A DNA stretch of 19,480 bases. Origin: Clostridia bacterium. Lineage in GTDB: Bacteria; Bacillota_A; Clostridia; Christensenellales; Aristaeellaceae. Position 1 is the first letter of the stretch. Each line of letters starts with the position of its first letter. Below the pieces are notes generated by a model. The model made no database searches. It was not told the origin of the DNA and worked only from the letters and a program-made list of their open reading frames with translations. The DNA lies in the NCBI GenBank assembly GCA_017430945.1, contig JAFRMB010000123.1, forward strand, positions 1 through 19,480. The letters are read 5' to 3'. Below are positions 1 through 7,517 of this stretch, one piece after another. The position numbers and the translations under genes were made by a program.

Positions 1-1
1 G

Positions 2-646
2 CCGCCCGGGGCGGCGCGCCGGACCGCGCCGGCTTCAGGTGAGGCAGCCCGTGCGCCGGCGCAGCCTGCGCCCGCGATCAGGATGCCCGAGCTGCTGCGC
101 CCCGTACAGCGGGGACAGAAGACGCCCCTGGGGATCGGGCAGGGCGCCGGTGCGCGCCTGCGCGTCGCGTTCGGCTGGAACGTGACGGACGCGCGCTGTG
201 ACATCGACGCCTCGGCGTTCCTGCTGGGGCAGGACGGCCGCGTGCCGTCCGACGACTGGTTCGTGTTCTACGGCCAGCCGGCCAGCCCCGACGGCGCGGT
301 GCGCTTTGCCGGGGGCTCGGCGGAGGAGCGCGAGGAGATCGCCATCGACTTCGGGCGGCTCGATCCGTCGATCCAGCGCATCGTCTTCGTCATGACGATC
401 GACGAGGCGCTCGACAGGCGCCTGAATTTCGGCATGATCCGGGATGCCTGGCTCCGCGTGCTGGACGGGACGGGGCGGGAAGCCGTCAGCTACCGTCCGC
501 AGGAGCTGTATGAAAACATCACTTCCATGACGCTGGGGGAGATCTACCTGAGGAACGGCGAATGGCGGTTCAATCCGGTGGGCAACGGCGTGAACACGGA
601 CCTGGCGGGACAATGCGCCGTGTACGGCGTGACGATCGGCGATTAG
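2..646 (+). CDS. TerD-domain stress protein, 5'-truncated by the window edge
   Basis: TerD-family domain (tellurite/stress resistance, a calcium-binding fold). From the ATG at 83 the product is 187 residues. It has the family's opening motif (VQRGQK, residues 8-13), the FGWN strand, the acidic DIDASAFLL motif (residues 40-48), FVFY (60-63) and the closing YGVTIGD. The reading frame stays open from 83 back to base 2 and encodes a Pro/Ala-rich stretch (APAQPAPA just before the ATG). No good ribosome site precedes the ATG at 83. I therefore infer that the TerD domain is the C-terminal part of a longer protein beginning outside the window, and I annotate to the edge. The stop codon overlaps the ribosome site of the AIM24 gene, so the two are cotranscribed. 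The domain call is firm; the full length is unknown and a start at 83 remains possible. Confidence 0.85.
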   Translation, partial: PPGAARRTAPASGEAARAPAQPAPAIRMPELLRPVQRGQKTPLGIGQGAGARLRVAFGWNVTDARCDIDASAFLLGQDGRVPSDDWFVFYGQPASPDGAVRFAGGSAEEREEIAIDFGRLDPSIQRIVFVMTIDEALDRRLNFGMIRDAWLRVLDGTGREAVSYRPQELYENITSMTLGEIYLRNGEWRFNPVGNGVNTDLAGQCAVYGVTIGD

Positions 647-658
647 GAGAGATGAGCT

Positions 659-1369
659 ATGCTGACATTTGAAACGGTCAATGAACTGACGCTCAAGGTG
701 ACGTGCCGCGGCGGCGACGTGCTGTTCACGAAGGCGGGCGCCTTCATCGCGGGCCAGAGCCGGGGCGCCAAGAACTATCGCTTTGAAAAGGTGCTGCTGG
801 GGCCGCAGCAGGGGGTGCTGGGCGCCGCGCTCGGCGCGCTGGCCCGCCGCGTGACCGGCGAGAACCTGCCGCTCATGAAGGTCACCATGAGCGGCGACAG
901 CGAGACCTTTTACGCAAATTACGGGCAGCATGTGATCGCATACAAGCTGGACATGGGCGAGGTCATCGCGGTGGAATCTGAGAACCTGCTCGCCTTCACG
1001 CAGGACTGCGACTACAGCGTCCGCTTCCTGGGGCAGGGCGTCCTCAGCCAGAAGGGACTGGCCACCTCCACGCTGACCGGCCGCGGCGCCAGCGCCTATG
1101 TCGCGGTGCTGGCGGACGGGAATCCCCTGGTGCTCTCCAACGTCGGATCCGGGAACGTCCTCTCGGTGGACCCCGACGCGGTCGTGTGCTGGATGGGGCA
1201 GGAGGGCCACAACTGCGATCCCGCCATCAAGACGGACCTGAACTGGAAGAACCTGATCGGCCAGCATTCGGGCGAGTCCTACGCCTATGAATGGGGCGCC
1301 AACCAGCCCGTGACCGTCGTGATCCAGCCCTCGGAGCGCAAGGGCGGCATCCGGGTCGCCGTCGACTGA
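659..1369 (+). CDS. AIM24-family protein (TIGR00266/DUF124 type)
   Basis: The 236-residue product resembles the bacterial AIM24 family, a beta-rich fold without known enzymatic activity whose bacterial role is unclear. Family-like features are the N-terminal KAGAFIAG segment, the glycine-rich centre, GEVIAVESENLLAF (about residues 99-112) and the late SVDPDAVVCWM strand. There is no signal peptide or membrane span, so it is probably cytosolic. The ATG at 659 is preceded by AGGAGAG (645-651) at 7 nt spacing, overlapping the upstream TerD stop codon, which implies translational coupling. Co-occurrence with a TerD gene fits a stress or envelope role, but that is inference. No clear terminator follows; the next operon has its own promoter. 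Confidence 0.85.
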   Translation: MLTFETVNELTLKVTCRGGDVLFTKAGAFIAGQSRGAKNYRFEKVLLGPQQGVLGAALGALARRVTGENLPLMKVTMSGDSETFYANYGQHVIAYKLDMGEVIAVESENLLAFTQDCDYSVRFLGQGVLSQKGLATSTLTGRGASAYVAVLADGNPLVLSNVGSGNVLSVDPDAVVCWMGQEGHNCDPAIKTDLNWKNLIGQHSGESYAYEWGANQPVTVVIQPSERKGGIRVAVD

Positions 1370-1409
1370 TCCGGCCGCGGTGACAGAAGCATAATAATAT
1401 ATACAGATA

Positions 1410-1438
1410 TTGACAACGGCGGGTTTTCCGTTTAGAAT
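1410..1438 (+). promoter_or_regulatory. Near-consensus sigma-A promoter of the sugar transporter operon
   Basis: TTGACA at 1410-1415, a 17 bp spacer and TAGAAT at 1433-1438. The DNA just upstream (1389-1410) is A/T-rich in an otherwise GC-rich region and resembles an UP element. Transcription would start near 1445, giving an untranslated leader of about 54 nt before the ATPase gene. Within the leader, GCGTT-AAG-AACGC (1465-1477) is a small palindrome that could be a repressor operator, but it is too short to call. Confidence 0.8.
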
Positions 1439-1498
1439 AATGTGTGACAGTCGTGATTATTGTTGCGTTAAGAACGCGGCAGTTCGGGGGGATGTTCG

Positions 1499-2998
1499 AT
1501 GTCTTCTGAGTTCAAGCTGGAAGTGCGGAACATATCCAAGTCATTTCCAGGTGTAAAGGCCCTCGACCGCATCTCCTTCAAGGTGCGGCCGGGGACGACC
1601 CATGTCCTGTGCGGTGAAAACGGCGCGGGCAAATCCACGTTGATGAAGATCATCAACGGGATCTACAAGCCGGACGAGGGCGAGATCCTTCTGGACGGCG
1701 TCCCGGTGAAGATCGACAATCCGATCCACGCGCGCAGCCTGGGCATCTCCATGATATTCCAGGAGCTGAGCTATGTGCCCGAGATGACGGTGGCCGAGAA
1801 CATCTTTCTGGGCCGCTGGCCGACGGACCGGTTCCACAGGGTGGATCACGCGCAGATGTACCGTCAGGCGCAGGAACTCATGGATCGCGAGGGGCTGCAC
1901 TATTCGCCCTACGAGCAGCTGAAGAACCTGTCGGTCTCGGACATACAGATGCTCGAGATCATCAAGGCGGTCTCCAACGACCCGAAGATCGTGATCATGG
2001 ACGAGCCGACGTCGGCCATCACGGAGAAGGAGATCGACAAGCTGTTCGACATGATCCGCGTGCTGAAGTCCCGCGGCGCGTGCGTGATCTACATCTCCCA
2101 CAAGATGGACGAGATATTCCGCATCGCGGACGACATCACCGTGCTGCGCGACGGCACGATGGTGGACAGCCGCCCGGCGTCCGAGCTGGACGTGGATGAG
2201 ATCATCCAGATGATGGTGGGCCGCCGCATGGAGAACAAGTATCCCTGGGAGGACGTGCCCAAGGGGGATGTGCTGCTGGACGTGAAGCACTTCCGCAGCG
2301 CGGGGGTGTTCGAGGACATCAACTTCCACATCCGCGCGGGCGAGATCGTGGGCTTCGCCGGGCTGATGGGCGCGGGTCGCACAGAGGTGGTGCGCGCGCT
2401 GTTCGGGCTGGATCCCTCCGACGGGGGCGAGGTCCTCGTCAAGGGCCGGCCGAAGAAGCACCTGACCGTCAAGGGCAACATCGACGACGGCCTCGTGATG
2501 CTCAGCGAGGACCGCAGGCGCTACGGCCTGATCCCTGTGCGCTCCGTCATGGAGAACGTCTCCCTGGCAAATCTCAAGAAGTTCATCTATAAGGGCCGCC
2601 TCCACCGCAAGGAGGAGCGCGACGCCGTCGCCGAGCAGTGCCGCAGCATGAACGTCAAAACGCCGACGCTGGAGACCACCGTCGAGGCGCTCTCGGGCGG
2701 CAACCAGCAAAAGGTCGTGCTGGCCAAGTGGATGGAAGTGGATCCGGACATCCTGCTGATGGACGAGCCCACCCGCGGCATCGACGTGGGCGCCAAGTAC
2801 GAGATCTACAAGCTGATGATCGAGCTGGCGCGCAGGGGCAAGGCGCTGCTGATGGTCTCATCGGAGCTCCCGGAGCTGCTGGGCATGTGCGACCGGATCT
2901 ACGTGCTCTGCCGCGGAAGGATCAACGGCGAACTGAAGCGCGGGGAGTTTTCCGCGGAACGAGTGATGCATTACGCCGTCGGCACGGATCGTGTCTGA
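1499..2998 (+). CDS. Sugar ABC transporter, fused double ATPase (RbsA/MglA/XylG type)
   Basis: At 499 residues this is the usual length for the twin-cassette ATPases that power ribose-, galactose- or polyol-type importers. Cassette 1 has Walker A GENGAGKST (residues 39-47), a non-canonical signature LSVSDIQ and Walker B IVIMDEPTSAI. Cassette 2 has the usual degenerate Walker A of this family, GLMGAGRTE, which lacks the lysine, with an intact signature LSGGNQQK and Walker B ILLMDEPTRGID. The ATG at 1499 follows a G-rich ribosome site (GGGGGG at 1486-1491, 7 nt). It is the first gene of an operon with the permease (27 nt downstream), the binding protein and a polyol dehydrogenase, behind the promoter at 1410. 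The substrate cannot be read from the ATPase; the neighbours suggest a sugar alcohol or pentose. Confidence 0.95.
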   Translation: MSSEFKLEVRNISKSFPGVKALDRISFKVRPGTTHVLCGENGAGKSTLMKIINGIYKPDEGEILLDGVPVKIDNPIHARSLGISMIFQELSYVPEMTVAENIFLGRWPTDRFHRVDHAQMYRQAQELMDREGLHYSPYEQLKNLSVSDIQMLEIIKAVSNDPKIVIMDEPTSAITEKEIDKLFDMIRVLKSRGACVIYISHKMDEIFRIADDITVLRDGTMVDSRPASELDVDEIIQMMVGRRMENKYPWEDVPKGDVLLDVKHFRSAGVFEDINFHIRAGEIVGFAGLMGAGRTEVVRALFGLDPSDGGEVLVKGRPKKHLTVKGNIDDGLVMLSEDRRRYGLIPVRSVMENVSLANLKKFIYKGRLHRKEERDAVAEQCRSMNVKTPTLETTVEALSGGNQQKVVLAKWMEVDPDILLMDEPTRGIDVGAKYEIYKLMIELARRGKALLMVSSELPELLGMCDRIYVLCRGRINGELKRGEFSAERVMHYAVGTDRV

Positions 2999-3025
2999 CA
3001 AACGGAGCAAGGAGAGGATAGGGAT

Positions 3026-4045
3026 ATGCAGGCTAGACAGAACAAGGCAAATCTGTGGGAGACGATCAAGAGCAAATATGCCATCTTTCTGGTGCTGGTG
3101 GTGCTGTTTGTCATATGCACGCTCCTGAACAAGAACTTTCTGACCTGGGGCAACCTGACGAACATCTCCAGGCAGATCTCGGTGACGACGATCCTGGCCT
3201 TCGGCGAGACGATCCTGATCATCTCCGGCCTGCTGGATCTGTCGAGCGGCGCGGTGATGGCCTTCGCGGGCACGCTGTCGGTCATGTGCTACAAGGCCAT
3301 GGGCGACAACGGCTGGTCCATGCTGGTCGCGATCCTGATCGCCATCGTCGTCGCGATGTTCTGCAACGCGCTGAACGCGCTGATGACCACCACGTTCAAG
3401 GCGCCGGCGTTCATCGTCACCCTCGCCATGCAGACCATGGCGCGCGGCGCGGCGCTTTTGCTGACCGCCGGCCAGAACATCTATCAGATCGGCAACTACA
3501 CGGTGCTGGGCCAGGGTTCGCTGTGGATCATCCCCATCCCGATCCTGTTCATGCTGTTCTTCTTCGCGGTGACCCGATACATACTGAGCGACACGCGCTT
3601 CGGCCGATCGCTGTACGCCATCGGCGGCAATGAGGCTGCGGCCAACGCCTCGGGCATCGCGGTCAACAAGGTGAAGACCGCGGCATACCTGGTCAACGGC
3701 GTGATGGTCGGCATGGCGGCGGTGCTGTTCATGTCGCGCAACAACGTCGGCCTGCCCAACGGCTGCCAGGGCTATGAGACCGAGGCGCTGACCACCGCAA
3801 TCATCGGCGGCACGTCGTTCACGGGCGGCATCGGCACCGCGGGCGGCACCATCGTCGGCGCGTTCATCGTGGGCTTTTTGAACAATATCATGAACCTTAC
3901 CGGCGTGAACTCCTATGTGCAGCAGATCATCAAGGGCGCGATCATCGCGCTGGCGGTCATCTACGACATCTATGCCAAGAACGCCCGCACCCGCAAGAAG
4001 CTGGGCAATATCGAGGACAAAGCCGACAAGGCGGCGAATCTGTAA
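3026..4045 (+). CDS. Sugar ABC transporter permease (RbsC type)
   Basis: A 339-residue, strongly hydrophobic membrane protein of the branched-chain/ribose permease family. After a short basic start come about eight to ten membrane spans. The family's glycine-rich stretch GGTSFTGGIGTAGGT lies near residues 261-275, and RFGRSLYAIGGNEAAA marks the cytoplasmic coupling loop. The tail is charged (NARTRKKLGNIEDKADKAA). The ATG at 3026 has AAGGAGAGG (3009-3017) 8 nt upstream, and the gap to the ATPase gene is 27 nt. It forms the membrane channel with the upstream ATPase and receives solute from the binding protein encoded next. Confidence 0.94.
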   Translation: MQARQNKANLWETIKSKYAIFLVLVVLFVICTLLNKNFLTWGNLTNISRQISVTTILAFGETILIISGLLDLSSGAVMAFAGTLSVMCYKAMGDNGWSMLVAILIAIVVAMFCNALNALMTTTFKAPAFIVTLAMQTMARGAALLLTAGQNIYQIGNYTVLGQGSLWIIPIPILFMLFFFAVTRYILSDTRFGRSLYAIGGNEAAANASGIAVNKVKTAAYLVNGVMVGMAAVLFMSRNNVGLPNGCQGYETEALTTAIIGGTSFTGGIGTAGGTIVGAFIVGFLNNIMNLTGVNSYVQQIIKGAIIALAVIYDIYAKNARTRKKLGNIEDKADKAANL

Positions 4046-4046
4046 C

Positions 4047-4065
4047 CAAGCGGCTTGACCGCTTG
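4047..4065 (+). promoter_or_regulatory. Short intercistronic hairpin before the binding-protein gene
   Basis: CAAGCGG (4047-4053) and CCGCTTG (4059-4065) form a perfect 7 bp stem with a 5 nt loop, starting 2 nt after the permease stop codon and ending 7 nt before the AGGAGGT ribosome site. No T-tract follows, so it is not a terminator. A processing or mRNA-stabilising element that raises binding-protein output over the permease is a reasonable inference. Confidence 0.5.
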
Positions 4066-4085
4066 AAATAGAAGGAGGTAAACCC

Positions 4086-5042
4086 ATGAAGAAGATCTTG
4101 TCCCTGGCGCTGATCCTGGCGCTGACCCTGGCACTGTTCACCTGTGCGTTTGCAGAGGAAAAGACCTACCGCGTGGCCTACATCGCCCGCGCACAGGCGG
4201 ACTCCTTCGCTGCGTGGCTCGCCAACGGCGTGAAGGAAGAGGCCGAGAAGTATCCCGACATCACCGTTGATGTGTTCGACGGCCAGGCCAACGACGAGAC
4301 CGAGAACTCCCTGATCGAGAACGCCATCACCAACCAGTACGACTGCATCATCATCCAGCCGAACAACGGCGAAGCCCAGAGGCCCTATGCCGAGAAGGTC
4401 GTCGCGGCCGGCATCATCTGCATCACCACCAACGCCCGCATCGACGGCATCGAGGGCGCTTCCTCCGTCGACGCCCAGCCCTATGAGCAGGCTGCCGTGA
4501 ACGCCCGCATGGCTCTGGAAGTCGTGCCCGAAGGCGCCACCGCCGTCATCCTGCGCGGCCCGGCCGGCAACTTCCATGCCGACGAGCGCCTGAAGGCCTG
4601 GATGGCTGAGTTCTTCGACAAGAGGCCCGACGTCAAGATCGTTGGCGACGACTATGCCAACTGGAACAAGGACGAGGCCATGGCCCTGATGGAGGACTGG
4701 GTGACCGCCGCTGAGACCCCGATCGGCCTGATCGCCTCCATGAACGACAACATGTGCGCCGGCGCCCTCGAGGCCATCAAGGACAACCCCGACTACGCCA
4801 ACGTGCTGTCCTTCGGCGTCGACGGCACCGCCGAGGCCTGCCTGCTGATCGAGGAAGGCCGCATGACCGCCACCTGCCTGCAGAACGCCTATGAGCTGTC
4901 CGAGCTGCTGCTGGACACCGCCCACAAGCTGCTGACCGGCGAGGAGACCCAGATCGACACCGACGTCGGCAACCCCCTCTACACCATCGACAACGTGGCC
5001 GAGCTGCGCGACATCCACGTTAAGGCCGGCGCGCTGCAGTGA
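4086..5042 (+). CDS. Sugar-binding protein of the ABC importer (RbsB/Peripla_BP_4 type)
   Basis: The 318-residue exported protein begins with a signal peptide (MKKILSLALILALTLALF) ending in CAFA before EEK; cleavage after Ala23 by signal peptidase I fits best. The mature part is a two-lobe ribose-type binding protein. It has the opening YRVAYIARAQADSFAAW, the lobe-2 motif GPAGNFHADERLKAW, a typical ligand-contacting ASMNDNMCAGAL and FGVDGT. The ribosome site AGGAGGT (4073-4079) is ideal. Codon choice is narrower and more C-ending than in its neighbours, as expected for an abundantly made protein. The sole cysteine near the signal end sits in LFTC, a poor lipobox, so anchoring as a lipoprotein is doubtful. 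The ligand is not identified; the dehydrogenase downstream suggests a polyol or sugar. Confidence 0.93.
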   Translation: MKKILSLALILALTLALFTCAFAEEKTYRVAYIARAQADSFAAWLANGVKEEAEKYPDITVDVFDGQANDETENSLIENAITNQYDCIIIQPNNGEAQRPYAEKVVAAGIICITTNARIDGIEGASSVDAQPYEQAAVNARMALEVVPEGATAVILRGPAGNFHADERLKAWMAEFFDKRPDVKIVGDDYANWNKDEAMALMEDWVTAAETPIGLIASMNDNMCAGALEAIKDNPDYANVLSFGVDGTAEACLLIEEGRMTATCLQNAYELSELLLDTAHKLLTGEETQIDTDVGNPLYTIDNVAELRDIHVKAGALQ

Positions 5043-5078
5043 TCCCTGCGGCAATGCCCGTCTGTGACTGACTGACCC

Positions 5079-5125
5079 GGGGGCTGCTCCAGGTTGATGG
5101 ATGGCCATCAATGGGGGCGGCCCCC
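5079..5125 (+). promoter_or_regulatory. Long GC-rich hairpin between binding-protein and dehydrogenase genes
   Basis: A two-part stem. The outer arm GGGGGCTGCTCC (5079-5090) pairs with GGGGGCGGCCCCC (5113-5125) using two or three G-T pairs, and the inner arm TTGATGG (5094-5100) pairs perfectly with CCATCAA (5105-5111) around an ATGG loop. About 20 bp can pair in total. Only a weak T-rich stretch (TGGCTTGTG) follows. It could act as a leaky terminator or as a 3' end protecting the transporter mRNA, lowering dehydrogenase expression relative to the binding protein. Confidence 0.6.
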
Positions 5126-5179
5126 TGGCTTGTGCCGATGCGACGGCGGAGGCGCGAAATCAAATGAAAGGAATGATGC

Positions 5180-6217
5180 GTGTTGTCCAACAAGACCTTT
5201 TACATGACCGAGCTCGAAAAGCTTGAGGTGGGCGAGGCCCCGATGCCCTCGATCGGCCCGGACGACGTATTGATCAAGATCCAGGCCGTGGGCGTGTGCG
5301 GATCCGACCTGCACTACTACAAGACCGGCTCCATCGGCGACTTCGTGGTGGAGTTCCCCTTCATACTGGGGCATGAGGCCGCCGGCGTGATCGAAGCCGT
5401 GGGCGAAAACGTGAAGAACCTCAAGAAGGGCGACCGCGTGTGCATGGAGCCCGGCGTGCCCTGCATGAAGTGCGAGGAGTGCCTGACCGGCAACTATAAC
5501 CTGTGCAAGGACGTGAAATTCTGGGCCACTCCGCCCTATGACGGCGTACTCAGCGAGTACGTGGCGCATCCCGCCGCGTTCACCTTCAAGATCCCGGACA
5601 ATATGTCGTTTACCGAGGGCGCGCTGGTGGAGCCGCTGGCGATCGGCCTGCATGCGTGCAACACCGGCAACGTGAAGCTGGGCCACACCGTGGCGATCGT
5701 CGGCGCGGGCTGCATCGGCCTGGTGACCCTGCTGGCCGCGAAGGCCTATGGCGCCACGCAGATCATCGTGGGCGACGTGCTGGACAAGCGCCTGGACAAG
5801 GCGCGCGAGCTGGGCGCCATCGCGGTGAACACCAAGGAAGAGGACTTTGCGGCGAAGGTGATGGAGCTGACGGGCGGCCGCGGCGCGGACGTCTGCATCG
5901 ACTGCGCGGGCTTCTCCGCTACCGTCGACGCATGCCTGAGCAGCGCCAAGCGCGCGGGCATGGTCGTCATCGTCGGCCTGGGACAGGACCGCGTGGATGG
6001 CTTCAACACCAGCATCATGTCCACCAAGGAGCTGACGGTGAAGTCGATCTTCCGCTACCGCAACCTGTATCCCACCGCGATCAACGCGATCGGGGACGGC
6101 AGGATCAACGTCGGCGCGATCGTTTCCCACCGCTTCAAGTTCGACGACACCATCGATGCCTTCACGACCTGTACGCGGGATATCCGCAACGTGGTCAAGG
6201 GCGTCATCGAGTACTGA
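5180..6217 (+). CDS. Zinc-dependent medium-chain polyol dehydrogenase (sorbitol/xylitol dehydrogenase-like)
   Basis: The 345-residue enzyme would oxidise a secondary alcohol of a polyol to a ketose with NAD+. Catalytic zinc ligands Cys40, His65 and Glu66 are present, and all four structural-zinc cysteines are in place (95, 98, 101, 109). The Rossmann motif is GAGCIG (175-180) and is followed by Asp199 (VGDV), which favours NAD over NADP. The segment HYYKTGSIGDFVVEFPFILG is typical of sorbitol and xylitol dehydrogenases. The start is GTG at 5180 with AAAGGA 7 nt upstream; nearby ATGs (5164, 5173, 5176) are out of frame. It lies 137 nt after the binding-protein gene across a strong hairpin and is probably the catabolic partner of the importer. 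The exact substrate (sorbitol, xylitol, iditol or threonine-like) is open. Confidence 0.9.
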   Translation: MLSNKTFYMTELEKLEVGEAPMPSIGPDDVLIKIQAVGVCGSDLHYYKTGSIGDFVVEFPFILGHEAAGVIEAVGENVKNLKKGDRVCMEPGVPCMKCEECLTGNYNLCKDVKFWATPPYDGVLSEYVAHPAAFTFKIPDNMSFTEGALVEPLAIGLHACNTGNVKLGHTVAIVGAGCIGLVTLLAAKAYGATQIIVGDVLDKRLDKARELGAIAVNTKEEDFAAKVMELTGGRGADVCIDCAGFSATVDACLSSAKRAGMVVIVGLGQDRVDGFNTSIMSTKELTVKSIFRYRNLYPTAINAIGDGRINVGAIVSHRFKFDDTIDAFTTCTRDIRNVVKGVIEY

Positions 6218-6242
6218 TCATCGACAGATCCGAAAAATGGGC

Positions 6243-6268
6243 ATGGGGAGGCCGCACGGCCTCCCCAT
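6243..6268. terminator. Perfect 11 bp hairpin, first of three between convergent operons
   Basis: ATGGGGAGGCC (6243-6253) and GGCCTCCCCAT (6258-6268) pair perfectly around a GCAC loop. On the plus strand no T-run follows. On the minus strand a run of five Ts follows about 5 nt past the stem (AAAAA at 6233-6237 on the plus strand), so it may serve as the distal terminator of the minus-strand ABC operon that ends at 6417. Confidence 0.55.
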
Positions 6269-6283
6269 ACCTGATCCACCCCG

Positions 6284-6306
6284 CCCGCTCAAAACGAGCG
6301 GGTTTT
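6284..6306 (+). terminator. Rho-independent terminator of the sugar/polyol operon
   Basis: CCCGCTC (6284-6290), loop AAAAC, GAGCGGG (6296-6302) and then TTTT (6303-6306). This is the canonical GC stem plus T-run on the plus strand, 66 nt after the dehydrogenase stop codon. Confidence 0.8.
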
Positions 6307-6316
6307 CAGCGATGTG

Positions 6317-6352
6317 AAGGGGATCCCGCTTCATTCAGGCGGGATCCCCTTT
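6317..6352. terminator. 13 bp hairpin, third of three between convergent operons
   Basis: AAGGGGATCCCGC (6317-6329) pairs perfectly with GCGGGATCCCCTT (6339-6351) around a 9 nt loop, with a third T following on the plus strand. It is a back-up plus-strand terminator with a short T-run. As the first stem met by minus-strand transcripts after the ATPase stop at 6417, it would also cap that mRNA's 3' end. Confidence 0.6.
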
Positions 6353-6416
6353 GGCTGCGGCAGATGAGAAGGCCGGGGCTGTCTCAGGCGGACGGCTCCG
6401 GCCGGGCGGAACGGCG

Positions 6417-7517
6417 TCACAGGAGGTGCGCGCAGTTCCTGTCGAAGGAGATGCAGGCGTCGTCGCCCACGTTGAAGATCTTCTTGTTCACGGGGCAGTT
6501 GTCGGTGATCTTCCCCAGCGTATCGCCCACGCGCACGTGGTAGTTCTGGTAGGAGCCCATGAAGCAGCTGAGCTCCACGCGGCAGGGCAGCTGGCCCTCG
6601 TCGGCGATGACGATGGCCTCCGGCCGCAGCACGATCTCCGCATCGCTGCCCAGGGCGGGCCTGTGGTCGGACTGCACGGCGACGCTGACGGGGTGGCCGT
6701 TCACCTCGATCACGGCGGCGTCCATGTCGACGTCGCGCACGGTGCCCTTCAGGAAGTTGCACTCGCCGATGAAGTCGGCGACGAATTCGCTGTTGGGCCG
6801 GTAGTAGATCTCCATGGGGCTGCCCATCTGGGCGATGACGCCGCCCTTCATCAGGATGATCTGGTCGGAGATGGACATGGCCTCGGACTGGTCGTGCGTG
6901 ACGTAGATGGCCGTGATGCCCAGTGCCTGCTGGATGCGGCGGATCTCGGTGCGCATCTGCACGCGCAGCTTGGCGTCCAGGTTGGACAGCGGCTCGTCGA
7001 ACAGCAGCACGCCGGGCTCCACCACCAGGGCGCGGGCCAAGGCCACGCGCTGCTGCTGGCCGCCGGAGAGCTGGTTGGTCATGCGGGCCTCCATGCCGGA
7101 GAGCTCGACCAGCGCCAGTATGTCGGTGACCCGGCGCTTGATCTCGTCCGCCGACACCTTGCGCAGCCGCAGGCCGTAGGCGACGTTGTCGAACACATTG
7201 TAGTGCGGGAACAGCGCGTAGCTCTGGAACACCATGGCAGTGTCGCGCTTGTTGGGGGTCAGGGCGTTGATGGGTTTGCCGCCCAGGTAGATCTCGCCCT
7301 CGTCCGGCGATTCAAAGCCGGCGATCATGCGCAGCGTGGTGGTCTTGCCACAGCCGGACGGGCCCAGCAGGGTCACGAATGAACCGGGCGCCATGTCCAG
7401 CGACACGTCATGCACGGCGTAGAAGTCCTTGCCCGTCTTGGGGTCCTTGTATATCTTGGATATGTGATCCAGCCGGACGCCCTTGGGCTGTTTAACGCGC
7501 ATATCTGCCATGGTCAT
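6417..7517 (-). CDS. ABC importer ATPase, FbpC/PotA type with TOBE domain
   Basis: The 366-residue ATPase has Walker A GPSGCGKTT (residues 52-60), signature LSGGQQQRVALARAL, Walker B LLFDEPLSNLD and switch histidine in YVTHDQSEA. A C-terminal TOBE-type beta domain follows (from about residue 270, including LRPEAIVIADEG). This is the FbpC/PotA/PhnT class, which drives import of Fe3+, polyamines or organophosphates. The ATG at 7517 overlaps the permease stop codon as ATGA. A second ATG at 7511 stands better relative to AAAGGAGGT (7521-7529), so the true N-terminus may be two residues shorter. It is the last gene of a three-gene operon with a binding protein and a double permease. Confidence 0.93.
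   Translation of the reverse strand: MTMADMRVKQPKGVRLDHISKIYKDPKTGKDFYAVHDVSLDMAPGSFVTLLGPSGCGKTTTLRMIAGFESPDEGEIYLGGKPINALTPNKRDTAMVFQSYALFPHYNVFDNVAYGLRLRKVSADEIKRRVTDILALVELSGMEARMTNQLSGGQQQRVALARALVVEPGVLLFDEPLSNLDAKLRVQMRTEIRRIQQALGITAIYVTHDQSEAMSISDQIILMKGGVIAQMGSPMEIYYRPNSEFVADFIGECNFLKGTVRDVDMDAAVIEVNGHPVSVAVQSDHRPALGSDAEIVLRPEAIVIADEGQLPCRVELSCFMGSYQNYHVRVGDTLGKITDNCPVNKKIFNVGDDACISFDRNCAHLL

Noticed and set aside
35..1267. Minus-strand open frame of 410 codons
   Set aside because: It lies opposite the TerD and AIM24 genes, has His/Arg/Val-rich low-complexity composition typical of antisense frames in GC-rich DNA, and resembles no family.
1465..1477. GCGTT-AAG-AACGC palindrome in the leader of the sugar operon as a repressor operator
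   Set aside because: Only five base pairs per arm and no regulator gene nearby; too weak for a separate call.
2638..3021. Plus-strand 127-codon frame inside the sugar ATPase gene
   Set aside because: Out-of-frame shadow of the ATPase with no start signal or recognisable motif.
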